This document shows positions 9,479 through 17,678 of a DNA stretch of 64,000 bases, piece by piece. The DNA comes from Streptomyces sp. MNU76 (lineage in GTDB: Bacteria > Actinomycetota > Actinomycetes > Streptomycetales > Streptomycetaceae). The stretch is from assembly GCF_020982545.1 (NCBI RefSeq), contig NZ_JAJKLK010000006.1, positions 434,001-498,000 of the forward strand, written 5' to 3'. The position numbers and the translations under genes are program-made. The notes beneath the pieces are model-generated. The model was not told where the DNA came from. It was given only the letters and a program-made list of their open reading frames with translations, and did no database searches. The first letter of the stretch is position 1; each line of letters begins with the position of its first letter.

Positions 9479-9660
9479 GTGTCTCCCAGCAGTTGCTCGA
9501 TGAAGGCCAGCGACTCCCGTGGAGTGAGTGCCTGTGCCCGAATGGTGCTGTACCGCAGCTCAAGGATGCGGAGCTGTTTCGGGTCAGAGGTCGGACGGCC
9601 GTTGTACGCACCGTCGGAGCGTCCGGTCGCCGTACCGTCCTCGAACGGGTGCGGCGGAGA
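9475..9660 (-). pseudogene. C-terminal remnant of an XRE/DUF5753 regulator
   Basis: A frame distinct from the neighbouring HTH fragment reads, from about 9640 to the TGA at 9477-9475, DPKQLRILELRYSTIRAQAL followed by TPRESLAFIEQLLGDT. This matches the usual end of DUF5753 regulators (a leucine-rich helix, then AL-x-P-x-ES-x-x-xI). The stop overlaps the DUF397 start (ATGA), exactly where the XRE partner normally lies. Upstream of about 9640 the frame becomes noise because the sequence there belongs to another gene. I infer a deletion junction. The intact family is about 280 aa, and only about 55 residues remain. Confidence 0.55.
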
Positions 9661-9992
9661 TAGCCGTGAGCTTCGAGTTCGCGCAGGCCGGCGGCGATGC
9701 GGGCCGGGCTCTCGGGGAAGCGATCGGCGAGGGACTTGATGTCGATCCGCGCGCCCGTGGGAAGCGACTGGATGCGCGTGGCGAGCCCGATTGCCAGCAG
9801 CGACAGTGCCGGGTGCTGGGCGAGGTGGTTGCCGATCACCGTGAAGCGGGTGGTGTGGCGGGCGTTGTCGTGGATGACACCGCCGGGGCGGGGCTTCCCG
9901 TCGGCGGCCGGGTTCCGGTCCCGCCGCGGGTGGTTTTTGCCCGCTGTACGGGACTGGGCGCGCGGGGGCGCGCTAGGGTTCTCCGTGTCCAT
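9635..9992 (-). pseudogene. N-terminal half of a winged-helix regulator, truncated
   Basis: From the ATG at 9992 the protein has a charged leader and then the conserved block TTRFTVIGNHLAQHPALSLL, GLATRIQSLP, ADRFPESPARIAAGLRELEA and HGYLRR. This is the helix-turn-helix domain of a Streptomyces regulator family that normally has about 250-300 residues and a Cys-rich tail. After HGYLRRTR (about 9640) homology stops and the sequence switches to a DUF5753 tail in another frame. The formal ORF runs on to 9405 but reads as noise. The matching C-terminal half is found on the opposite strand at 10358-10627. Confidence 0.6.
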
Positions 9993-10357
9993 CAGGAAGG
10001 GCCTAACTTCCTCGGTGGTCAGGCCCTCGCCATTTGGGATTGCAGTCCCGGCGGGGGCCGTCGCATGTCTGCGGTTCTTGTGTCGGATGTCCGCTGCGGA
10101 TGTCCGTGGCTCGTGGTGTGCCGCGCTGAGCCTAGGCCAGACAACCCGTCCCGAATCCAGCTGAGTTGGCGATGTTCACTCGCGGGAGTGAGTTTGCGCT
10201 GCGGCGGGAGGGAGGGGTGGGGCTTGGTGGGGTTCTTTCTCTCCCATGGTCCTTGGGAAAGAGCGCCGGCGGCACCGAAGCATGGAGCCCTGGGTCACGG
10301 TGCCACCTGCGGTGGGGCGGGCAGGGCGGTCGTCGTGCGTGTCCGTGTGTGCTTACC
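9993..10357. other. Stretch with no recognisable gene
   Basis: Neither strand gives a convincing coding frame. The region is slightly less GC-rich and has less orderly codon bias than its surroundings. It separates the two opposite-strand halves of an HTH regulator and probably contains the rearrangement scar. Confidence 0.4.
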
Positions 10358-10627
10358 GTGAAGCGTGACCATGCCGATCCACGCGGCCCGGCGGCCTTCC
10401 TGGCCCATCGCCTGGCCGCCCAGCTCCCACCCCTGCCACCGTTCCGCGCCCCGCAGTCACCACCAGCGGTCCTGTACCCGGTCCGGAACTGCCGCGCCTG
10501 CGACCGCGCCTACCGCGGTCCTGATCCCCTCCGCTGCGACGAATGCGCGGCCAGCGGCAGGGCGGACCCGGTAGCGGGCCGACTTCCCGAAGTCGCCGAC
10601 AGCCCCGAAGCCGATCCGGCAGGATGA
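10358..10627 (+). pseudogene. C-terminal remnant of an HTH regulator with CxxC zinc-ribbon-like tail
   Basis: About 89 residues remain from a possible GTG at 10358. They include GPAAFLAHRLAAQLPPLPPF followed by NCRACDRAYRGPDPLRCDEC. The AAFLAHRL-x-x-xLPPLPPF block and the paired CxxC motifs are the normal C-terminus of the same regulator family whose N-terminal half lies inverted at 9992-9635. The fragment has no DNA-binding domain. Its TGA overlaps a tiny downstream ORF by ATGA. Confidence 0.6.
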
Positions 10628-10716
10628 ATCCCCTTTCACTGCCTGACCAGGACAACCGCTCACCGTCCGAAGAGAGTGCCACCCCGGCACGCGGCTATCT
10701 GGAGGTGCGACTGTGA
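10624..10716 (+). CDS. Possible 30-aa coupled small ORF
   Basis: The ATG at 10624 overlaps the stop of the preceding fragment (ATGA). The ORF reads MNPLSLPDQDNRSPSEESAT and ends LEVRL, and its TGA overlaps the next GTG (GTGA at 10713-10716). The double stop-start overlap is what makes it credible; the sequence itself has no recognised family. It may be the remains of a small coupled member of the regulator's operon. Confidence 0.3.
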   Translation: MNPLSLPDQDNRSPSEESATPARGYLEVRL

Positions 10717-10934
10717 CCGGCGACAGCTGGCGTGAACGCAGGCGCGCGCTCCTGGGAGACGACCCGGCCGAGGCCGAGCGCGCCGCACGACTCCTCGACG
10801 CACTGGGCACCGACGACCGGGAACGTATCTCGGCCAGGCCGCCGAACGGACATCGCTGTCCTTCGAGCCATAGGCAGCGGCTACACACATCGGGAGGAAG
10901 CAACCCGTATGTCCGGGTGTGCGTCTCTGTGTGC
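10713..10934 (+). pseudogene. Truncated gene start fused in frame to the PH-domain gene
   Basis: A GTG at 10713 has an excellent ribosome site (GGAGG, seven bases upstream) and opens MTGDSWRERRRALLGDDPAE, a helical charged segment with AERAARLLDALGTDDRERI. After about 45 residues the sequence becomes atypical (Cys/Ser/His-rich) and runs without a stop into the PH-domain gene. I read it as a gene start whose body was lost, leaving the PH gene's own upstream region in frame. Whether a longer fusion protein is made is open. Confidence 0.35.
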
Positions 10935-11300
10935 ATGGCACTGTTCGGAAACGCGCACACCGTCAATCCCGGCAAGGCCCAGCAGGACTACGGACGTCTG
11001 CTGGGTCACGGGGAGCAGGTTCACGCCGCGTTCCTGCTGATCCGCGACACCATCCTGTTCACCGACCGTCGGCTGATCCTGATCGACAAACAGGGGATCA
11101 CCGGCAAGAAGGTGGAGTACCACTCGATCCCGTACCGCAGCATCACGCACTTCGCGGTCGAGACGGCCGGCCACTTCGACCTGGACGCCGAGCTGAAGAT
11201 CTGGCTCTCCGGCACCCACGAACCGATCGAGAAGACGTTCACCAAGGGCGTGGACATCTACGAGGTACAGGCGATCCTCACGCAGTTCGTGGCCCGCTAG
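10935..11300 (+). CDS. PH-domain (bacterial pleckstrin-homology-like) protein
   Basis: The 121-aa product consists of one bacterial PH-like domain. Signatures are GHGEQVHAAFLLIRDTILFT, DRRLILIDKQGITGKKVEY and the terminal helix DIYEVQAILTQFV. It is cytosolic with no signal peptide. Family members are widespread single-domain proteins of unknown role, possibly in stress or membrane-associated assemblies. I place the start at ATG 10935 because conservation as I remember it begins at MALFGNAHTV; the ribosome site there is weak and a longer in-frame form from GTG 10713 cannot be excluded. Confidence 0.8.
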   Translation: MALFGNAHTVNPGKAQQDYGRLLGHGEQVHAAFLLIRDTILFTDRRLILIDKQGITGKKVEYHSIPYRSITHFAVETAGHFDLDAELKIWLSGTHEPIEKTFTKGVDIYEVQAILTQFVAR

Positions 11301-11327
11301 GACCACCGGAAGGAGTGGGCGGAACAA

Positions 11328-11927
11328 GTGGAGCAGCTTGCGCGGGGTACCCGAACCTCTCTGGTGCACGCGGAGTATCACCTCTTCCAGATCTCGGATC
11401 CGGCGGGGCCCATGGCCGATGACCTCGACGTGTCTCACAACGGTCTCGTGTCGGCCGTCGGCGGAGCGATCGAGGTGTCGACCGGGATCCACACCGGCAA
11501 CGTCCGGGTGAGCGTCGAGCTGCATGCCGTGCAGCCCGAGCCCGCCGCGGACTGGGAGGAGATCGCCGAGATCTCCTGGCGATCCCTGTCCGGAAAAGCG
11601 CTGGTGGCTCCCCTCATGGACGACCCCGTGGACCTGCCCTCACTGGCCTCGCGAGGGCCGGGCCGCTACCGGTTGCGCGTCCATGCCCGGGGCAGGGACA
11701 CAGCTGTCGACCGGACAGTGGTGGACGAGGTCGTGGAGTCCTATCTCCTCCAGAGCTGGCCCGCGGCCCACCAGGAGGCTCTTCCGGTGCGGGCGACCGA
11801 CGCCTATGGGGCCCACCTCCGGGCCCAGGACGCCGACGAGACGATCGTCATCGACCACGAGGACTTGCTCAACACGCAGACCGGCCGGGAACGCGACATC
11901 CTGCGCCGGGCCGATCGCGGCGATTAG
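11328..11927 (+). CDS. Hypothetical protein (199 aa)
   Basis: The GTG at 11328 lies 27 bases after the PH-domain gene and opens a 199-aa acidic, probably all-beta soluble protein. Blocks with the look of a conserved fold are GTRTSLVHAEYHLFQISDP, IEVSTGIHTGNVRVSVEL, and RYRLRVHARGRDTAVD followed by VVESYLLQSWPA. There is no signal peptide, membrane segment or recognisable catalytic motif. Similar proteins of about this size occur in many Streptomyces, as far as I recall, without a named family. It may be co-transcribed with the PH-domain gene. Confidence 0.7.
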   Translation: MEQLARGTRTSLVHAEYHLFQISDPAGPMADDLDVSHNGLVSAVGGAIEVSTGIHTGNVRVSVELHAVQPEPAADWEEIAEISWRSLSGKALVAPLMDDPVDLPSLASRGPGRYRLRVHARGRDTAVDRTVVDEVVESYLLQSWPAAHQEALPVRATDAYGAHLRAQDADETIVIDHEDLLNTQTGRERDILRRADRGD

Positions 11928-12122
11928 TCCTGCGCAACAGCCTGCGTCTTCGGTCGAGGCAGCTTCACCACACGGGCTGCCTCGACCGAAGCACAGCAAG
12001 GTCCTTTCAGGTGCGCCGATCCGCGTATCACCGCGTCGGACACCTCAGCGTCCTGCTGTCGCCAGGCCGCTCGGCGCCCGCCTCGCGCTCGGCTTGTCTG
12101 GCACCGACCGGCGTGCAGCCCG

Positions 12123-12390
12123 GAGCGCGACCTCACCCCCACCGCCCTACGCGACGCCCTGACCAGCGATCTGCCCCGAGCCCCTGTACCGCCCGGCCGC
12201 CCTCCTGGCCCACTGCCTCACGGGCCGGCTCCCGCCCCTGCAACCGTGGCGCGCCCCTGCCGAGCCCGCGCCCGTCCCGTACAAGGTCCGGAACTGCGAC
12301 GGCTGTGACCGCGGCTTCCATTCGCCCGCCCCCGGCGCACGGTGCCGCGACTACCGGGAGCGTCAGCCACTCGCCGTCACGACCGTCTGA
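12123..12390 (+). pseudogene. Second C-terminal remnant of the HTH regulator family
   Basis: The frame reads ERDLTPTALRDALTSDLPRA, then after a shift of about two bases near 12160 RPAALLAHCLTGRLPPLQPW and NCDGCDRGF, ending with a degenerate second Cys pair and a TGA at 12390. These are the same AALLAH-x-L / LPPL / NCxxCDR blocks as at 10358-10627, so this is a paralogous tail. No helix-turn-helix domain is left upstream. Confidence 0.55.
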
Positions 12391-12549
12391 CGGAACACCG
12401 CGGGTTCACCCCTGCAGGTGAATATCACCAACTGAACTCATTCCAGGTCGTGTTGCCGCCCTACGCTCCCACAAGCATCTGCCTCAGACATATGCCAAAG
12501 GTGGCATCACCCACCCCTTTCCCGTACCTCCTCCCCACAGGACACCCTC

Positions 12550-13446
12550 ATGGTCAGCTCGCCCCACGAGGCGATGCACCGCATCTTCCAGGAGTACCCG
12601 GACCTCTTCTCCCGGCTCTCCGAGGTGCTCGGCGTCGAGTTCGCCCCACCCACGTCGGTCACCATCCTGCCGACCGACGTCACCGAGACCCGCCCGCTCG
12701 AACGCCGGCTCGACACGCTGTTGCGGCTGGAGACGGAGGGCGACGAGCCACTTCTCCTCGCCGTCGAGGCCCAGGGCAAGAAGGACCCGGCCAAGCCCGC
12801 GAGCTGGGCGTACTACGCCTCGTACCTGCTCACGAAGTACCAACTGCAGCCGATGCTGCTGATCGTCTGCCAGGACCACGCGACCGCCGAATGGGCGGCA
12901 CGAGAGGTCCGCTTCGGCCCTCGCCAGTGGCCTCTGCTCACCCTGCGCCCGCTCGTCGCGGGCCCACACAACATGCCGGTGATCACCGACCCCGCCGAGG
13001 TTCGCAAGGACCTCGCCGTCGCCACGCTGTCCACGATCACCCACGGCAAGAGCCCGGACATCGGGGCCATACTCAAAGCAATGACGACCGTTCTGCAGGA
13101 CACCCCGGACTCGGTCAAGAACCCCGTCATCGAATTCATCTCACAAGGCCTGGGCAAGCTGCCCGCCGCAGCACTATGGAGGAAACTGGTGGCCGTGGAC
13201 CTCTCTTTCTACAAGTCGCCCCTCTTCGAAGAAGTCCGCGACGAAGCACAGGCCAAGGGCCGCGCCAAGGGCCTGGCCGAAGGCCGCGCCCAGGACATCC
13301 TGTTCATCTTGGAGCGGCGCGGCCTCGACATCCCCGACGGGGCACGGGAACGCATCGCCGCCTGCGACGACCTCGACGTTCTGCGCCAATGGCTCGACCG
13401 GTCCCTCACCGCCTCCTCCACCGACGCGGTCTTCGTGGATGAGTAG
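12550..13446 (+). CDS. PD-(D/E)XK nuclease-like (Rpn/transposase-related) family protein
   Basis: This 298-aa protein opens MVSSPHEAMHRIFQEYPDLF, a hallmark of a large Streptomyces family often present in many copies. The core RRLDTLLRLETEG followed by PLLLAVEAQGKKD has the Asp...Glu-x-Gln/Lys spacing of PD-(D/E)XK enzymes related to Rpn recombination-promoting nucleases. WAYYASYLLTKYQLQPMLLI and LRPLVAGPHNMPVITD are further family blocks. The C-terminus has a KGRAKGLAEGRAQDILFILE helix, then a small helical domain ending in LRQWLDRSLTA. The ATG at 12550 fits the conserved start. The in vivo role is uncertain. A loose copy of its C-terminal domain follows directly. Confidence 0.75.
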   Translation: MVSSPHEAMHRIFQEYPDLFSRLSEVLGVEFAPPTSVTILPTDVTETRPLERRLDTLLRLETEGDEPLLLAVEAQGKKDPAKPASWAYYASYLLTKYQLQPMLLIVCQDHATAEWAAREVRFGPRQWPLLTLRPLVAGPHNMPVITDPAEVRKDLAVATLSTITHGKSPDIGAILKAMTTVLQDTPDSVKNPVIEFISQGLGKLPAAALWRKLVAVDLSFYKSPLFEEVRDEAQAKGRAKGLAEGRAQDILFILERRGLDIPDGARERIAACDDLDVLRQWLDRSLTASSTDAVFVDE

Positions 13447-13472
13447 TCCCAGCACCCCGAGGCACAGCCCCG

Positions 13473-13619
13473 AAGCTCGTCCTTGAGCAGCGCGGCATCG
13501 ACGTGACCGACCAGGTCCGCGAGCGGATCGCCGACCGCGGCGACACTGAGATCCTGCGCGACTGGCTCCGGCGTGCCGTGACCGCCCCGACGGCTGAAGA
13601 GGTCTTCACCGAGAAGTAG
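13473..13619 (+). pseudogene. Loose C-terminal domain of a paralogue of the preceding gene
   Basis: Forty-eight codons ending in TAG at 13619 read KLVLEQRGIDVTDQVRERIA, then EILRDWLRRAVTAPTAEEVF. They align with the C-terminal domain of the preceding protein (FILERRGLDIPDGARERIA...). There is no start or nuclease core. It is a duplicate tail left by recombination or decay. Confidence 0.65.
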
Positions 13620-13770
13620 CCAAGGGCATCGGGAGGCTGCGACCCCGTACTCGGATGCCTTGAGACGGGGCGGTATGAGGCGACACCTGGCGGGAGCACA
13701 GGCGCACGCGCCTGGCTCTGTCGAGTTCCCGGCCGGAGACCCTGGCCGGGGCGCCCTCTGGAGGGACACC

Positions 13771-13981
13771 ATGAGCACCCAGGCCGCACGGACATGAGCT
13801 GATCCCCCGTCCCGAGCAGACTCCTGATGCCTTGCGCGCCGCCCTCGCCGTCGTCGACCCGGGCCGGCTGGAAGAGATGCAGAGGGCGAAGGACGAGGCC
13901 TTCGCCAAGGCCGTCGCGTGGCAGTCCCTGAGTCCCTTACGGAGCTGGGTTCTTGCCTGGGCTCGAGAACCCGCTACTTGA
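13771..13981 (+). pseudogene. DUF6247 family protein, frame-broken and truncated
   Basis: An ATG at 13771 with GGAGG seven bases upstream begins MSTQA; within ten codons the frame is lost. In the next frame the family block appears: IPRPEQTPDALRAALAVVDP, GRLEEMQRAKDEAFAKAV and LSPLRSWVLAWARE, then a premature TGA. DUF6247 proteins are about 110-130 aa and often pair with toxin-like genes; here the C-terminal half is missing and the 3' end overlaps the opposing cupin gene. Confidence 0.55.
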
Positions 13982-14327
13982 TGTGCTCCATCACCTCCAT
14001 GAACTCCTTCGTCGGGGAGAACTCGACGACCTCGACGTCCTCCAGGGCTTCCGGCGCGTGGCCGGGGGACCAGTAGTAGGCCTCTCCCGCCTCGTAGAAG
14101 TCCTCGCCGTCCTTGGTGCGCATCCTCAGCCGTCCGCTGACGATGTGGCCCCAGTGGGGGCACTGGCACAGGTCGTCGGGGAGTCCTTTGAGCGCCGGGG
14201 CCATGTCGGTGCCCTTGGGGAGCTTGATGAAGGCGACGGTCATGCCGCCGCCGATCTCCTGGACGCGTACCTCAAGACCGTCGCCCTCGATCAGTACGGG
14301 GGTTCCCGTCCGCGTGGCTGCCGTCAT
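13974..14327 (-). CDS. Cupin-domain protein
   Basis: This 117-aa single-domain cupin shows a glycine-rich beta-barrel pattern. CPHWGHIVSGRLRMRTKDG (HxxH-like first cupin motif, partly degenerate) is followed by EAYYWSPGHAPEALEDVEV as the second motif. Such proteins bind a metal and act as small-molecule enzymes or stress proteins; no substrate can be named. The ATG at 14327 is preceded by a purine-rich stretch. The gene is monocistronic and faces a 486-base regulatory gap. Confidence 0.8.
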   Translation of the reverse strand: MTAATRTGTPVLIEGDGLEVRVQEIGGGMTVAFIKLPKGTDMAPALKGLPDDLCQCPHWGHIVSGRLRMRTKDGEDFYEAGEAYYWSPGHAPEALEDVEVVEFSPTKEFMEVMEHIK

Positions 14328-14449
14328 GATCCCTCCACGACCGGATCACTGCGGGGTCTGTGCGATCTCCGCTTCTCCATCCAGTCTGCGCCGGTCCCGC
14401 ACACACCTCGAATCGGGGTGACATGCGTCACGGCCGAATTGCCCATGAT

Positions 14450-14469
14450 GAAACCGATCGATCCGTTTC
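14450..14469. promoter_or_regulatory. 20-bp near-perfect palindrome (operator candidate)
   Basis: GAAACCGATCGATCCGTTTC is symmetrical except for one mirrored pair. It lies 123 bases upstream of the cupin start, in the AT-richer part of the gap. The form is typical of TetR- or LacI-type operators, but the regulator is unknown. Confidence 0.45.
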
Positions 14470-14479
14470 AGCAAAGCGA

Positions 14480-14514
14480 CAAATGCCGACCCTCGAAGCC
14501 CCATCCGGCATTTG
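14480..14514. promoter_or_regulatory. Inverted repeat CAAATGCCG / CGGCATTTG
   Basis: Two perfect 9-bp arms (14480-14488 and 14506-14514) are separated by 17 bases, ten bases after the 14450 palindrome. It could be a spaced operator or an RNA hairpin. Confidence 0.35.
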
Positions 14515-14813
14515 CCGCACAGACGGCGAATCTCCGTGGTCATCCGGCCCGGAGGCGCCCGCGCCGACGCTGTCGGGAGAAACGGCTTTCCGCCTGATCC
14601 CAGGGCGCGTTCGGGCGCGGGGAGCACCATGGCGGCCCACCGGACACATGCGCTCTCACCCCCTCCGAGGGTCTCGTCGACGCGCCCCGAGGGCAGCACA
14701 CGTGTTCGTTGCCCGGTGCGGTGAGGGGTCCCCATAATGACCGGGCTCACCAGAGGCCACGGCCTGCCAAGGGGTCGATTGCGTCGAAGTCGGACCATTC
14801 AGTGAGGCCACGC

Positions 14814-15665
14814 ATGTCACGCACGAGGCGAACGAACAGTCACCGCCGCAGGACGAAACGGTCGGCGGCGCGGCAGCCCAGGTCGACGCGCCGGAAGATA
14901 GCCGTCGCCACCGCTCTCGTGGTGGCCGCGGGCGCCGTGGGCATCCCGGCCGTCGCCTGGGTCGGCGGTGTCGGGCCTGGCGACTGGAGCAGTGTGGCCT
15001 CCTCGTGGTGGGGAGGGCAGAAGGCGGACGCTGATCTTCCCGAGCCCTCGCGCACCCCCTCCGCGTCCGCGACGCCCTCCGCCGAGAGCACCCCGGACAC
15101 CCCGGAGAGCTCCCCTAGTCCGTCCCGTTCCAAGGCCAAGGCGAGCGCGTCGCCCTCCAAGTCCGCGAGCCCGAAGCCCAAGTCCACCCCCGAGGCCGCC
15201 AAGACCCCGGCCAGGACCACGCCGCCGCCGGCCCCGAAGGCCACCCAGGCCGACCGCACTCCCGCCACCTCCTCCGGCAACACGGCCTCCGGCCCCACGG
15301 CCCAGGTGCTGAACCTGGTCAACGCCGAACGCCAGAAGGCGGGTTGCTCGCCGGTGACCGTGGACGCCAAGCTCACCAAGGCGGCCCAGGACCACAGCCA
15401 GGACATGGCCGCCCACCAGAACATGTCCCACACCGGCTCGGACGGCTCGGACATGAGTGAGCGGCTCTCCCGTGTCGGGTACTCCTTCCGTTCGGCGGGC
15501 GAGAACGTCGCCGCCGGGTACGGCACCGCCGCGAGCGTCATGGACGGCTGGATGAACAGCCCCGGCCACAGGGCGAACATCCTCAACTGCGGGTTCAAGG
15601 AGATCGGCATCGGCCTGGCCCAGCCGGGCAACTACTGGACCCAGAACTTCGGCACACCCGCGTAG
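14814..15665 (+). CDS. Secreted CAP-domain (SCP/PR-1-like) protein
   Basis: The 283-aa product has a basic N-terminus, one hydrophobic segment (about residues 28-50) serving as signal or membrane anchor, a Ser/Pro/Lys/Ala-rich linker to about residue 160, and a C-terminal CAP domain. CAP blocks are VLNLVNAERQKAGCSPVTVD, MSHTGSDGSDMSERLSRVGY, SAGENVAAGYG, WMNSPGHRANILN and YWTQNFG. The domain is extracellular and its activity in bacteria is unclear. The ATG at 14814 has GAGG upstream. It converges on the polyphosphate operon and shares a hairpin with it. A second CAP protein is encoded at 19501, on the other side of that operon. Confidence 0.88.
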   Translation: MSRTRRTNSHRRRTKRSAARQPRSTRRKIAVATALVVAAGAVGIPAVAWVGGVGPGDWSSVASSWWGGQKADADLPEPSRTPSASATPSAESTPDTPESSPSPSRSKAKASASPSKSASPKPKSTPEAAKTPARTTPPPAPKATQADRTPATSSGNTASGPTAQVLNLVNAERQKAGCSPVTVDAKLTKAAQDHSQDMAAHQNMSHTGSDGSDMSERLSRVGYSFRSAGENVAAGYGTAASVMDGWMNSPGHRANILNCGFKEIGIGLAQPGNYWTQNFGTPA

Positions 15666-15713
15666 TCACCGGGGGCACCGCCACCGTCCCCCGACGAGTA
15701 CGGCCACGAGCAC

Positions 15714-15745
15714 GGGCCCAGCGGGCGAGAAGCTCCGCTGGGCCC
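15714..15745. terminator. Bidirectional hairpin terminator
   Basis: A perfect 11-bp stem (15714-15724 with 15735-15745) and 10-base loop separate the convergent CAP and lipoprotein genes. Its position argues that the lipoprotein really stops near 15805 and does not run through the hairpin. Confidence 0.8.
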
Positions 15746-15804
15746 ACCCGCACCACGGGTCACCGCAAGGCCGACACCGAGCGCCGCCCCGGCGGCCGGT
15801 GCGG

Positions 15805-17678
15805 CTACTGCCCCGGTCGCCGCCCCCGCCCCCGCCGAAGCCGCCCTCCGGGGCCTCGCCCGCCGTGACCGTGGCGATCTTCTCCGCCGAGCCCAGCTTC
15901 CCCGAGCCCGCGAGGCCACCGGTGTCGGACCCGGAGGTGGAGCCGCCGGAGTACACGCCGTACTCCTCGCCGCTCTTGATCCCCGCGCCCGAGTACACGA
16001 CGTTCTGGATGGTCTTCGAGGTGACGTACGACGCCACGACGCCACCGTCCGCGTCGACGATGTGCAGGGTGGTGCCCGCCTCCACCGACGCGTCCAGGGT
16101 CGCCGACAGCCAGCCCTGCTCCGACTCCTCGTCCGGGGCGACGACCATGCCCGCGCTGCCGGAGGCCAGCAGCGTGCCGCCGCTGACGGTGAAGCTGCCG
16201 TTGACGTCGAGCGCTCCGTTGCCGCCGGCCTCGGGGCCGTTGACGACGATCGTGCCGCCCGTGATCTCGGCGGTGCCGTTGGAGTCGAAGCCGTCGCCCT
16301 GGGAGTTGAGGACGAGCGTGCCACCGGTGACCTTGGCGGAGTAGTCGCCGACCTCCATGCCGCCGCCCCCGCCACCGGGACCGCCGCCCGGGCCACCCTG
16401 CGCGTCCTGCTCGGAAGTCGCCTCGCTGCCGGAGGCGTTGACGCCGTCGTCGTCGGAGGTGACCGTCGCCGTACCGCCCCTGACCAGGATGTCCTTACCC
16501 TCCAGGCCCTCGTTGGAGCCGGTGATGTCCAGGGTGCCCGCGCTGATGACCAGGTCGCCCTCGGCGTGGATGCCGTCGTCACCGGCCGCGAGGGTGACGT
16601 CGGCGCCGTTGAGGTGGACCGCCGCGTCGCCGTGCAGCGCGTCGGCGGAGGCGTCCACGTCGACCGTGCCGCCCTCCAGCACCGTGATCACCCCCGACTT
16701 CAGACCATGCGCCGAGGTGTCGTCGGACGCCTCGGCCTCCACGGTCAGCTCGCCGCCGGTGACGACCAGGTCGGTGGCGGCGTCCACGGCGTCCCCGCCC
16801 GCGGTGACGGAGACCGTGCCGCCCGCGACGGCGATGTACCCCGCGTCCTCCTCGTCCGCGTTGTCGGACTTCAGCCCGTCGCCCTTCGCCGTCACGGTGA
16901 CCGTGCCGCCGTCGACCACCAGGTAGTCCTTGCCCCGGATGCCGTCGTCGGCGGCCTCGACGGTGATGTTCCCGCCCTCGACGACCAGACCGTCCTTGCC
17001 GGCGATGGCGTCGTTGCCGTTCCCCTTCACCGTGAGCGAGCCACTGCCGCCGATCGTGAGGTCGCCCGCGCTGTACAGGGCGGCGTTCGCCTCGGCGTCC
17101 TCGGCGTAGGAGTCGGTGTCGCTCAGCTTGTTCTCGCTGCCGTCCGCGAGGACGACGACCAGCCGTTCGGCCTCGGTCGCGGCGATCGCCGCCCCGGAGG
17201 AGCTGGAGATGTCGACGCCGTCCAGGACCAGCTTCACGGTCGCCTCGGGGGCGGTGATCACGATCTGTCCGTCGTCGAGGGACCCGCTGAGCACATAGGT
17301 CCCGCCGGCGGTGATGGTGACGGTGGACCCGTCGACGTCCACCCCCTTGCCCTCGGCGGAGGCCGAGTCACCCGTCAGCTCGACGGCGACGGCCTTTGAC
17401 GCCTGCGACTCGTCGTACTCCGTGTCGCCGTCCTCGGCGTGCGTCTCCTCGTTGTCGGCGAGGACGGCCGCCGCGTCCCGCGTCCCGTCCACGGCCGCCG
17501 CCGCGCTCGCGCTCGACGAGGAGTCGGACGACGCCGATCCGGAGTCGCTCCCGGCGGAGGAGCACCCTGCCAGCGCGGCGGTCGCGAGGACGACGGAGGC
17601 GAGGACACCGGCGGTCTTCGCACGGAGCCCGCGTGCCCTTGTCTTCCACGTGGTCCACGAGTTCCTACGGATGTTCAT
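15805..17678 (-). CDS. Carbohydrate-binding-domain (DUF4353-like) lipoprotein
   Basis: The product is about 624 aa. A lipobox (LATAALAGCSS) lies near residue 40, after a basic leader. The mature protein is a long run of Gly/Asp/Val/Thr repeats of the type GGTVTVTAKGDGLKSDN, predicted to form a right-handed beta-helix, and ends in a Gly-rich tail. The ATG at 17678 overlaps the VTC gene stop (ATGA). As read, the frame overruns the terminator. Adding one base to the C4 run at 15811-15814 gives a natural end (DRGQ, TAG at 15807-15805), and I adopt that end. Such proteins commonly accompany VTC and DUF4956 genes, often together with CotH. An envelope role near polyphosphate synthesis is likely but unproven. 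Confidence 0.75.

Larger units (their letters stand above)
14328..14813. other. Intergenic regulatory region between divergent cupin and CAP genes
   Basis: No coding frame with proper codon bias is visible. The middle (about 14420-14530) is distinctly less GC-rich and carries two inverted repeats, described separately. Promoters for both divergent genes must lie here, but I cannot assign -10/-35 boxes with confidence. Confidence 0.5.

Noticed and set aside
10166..10357. Extending the HTH tail fragment upstream to 10166
   Set aside because: Codon use before 10358 is disordered and has no family similarity; the open frame is fortuitous.
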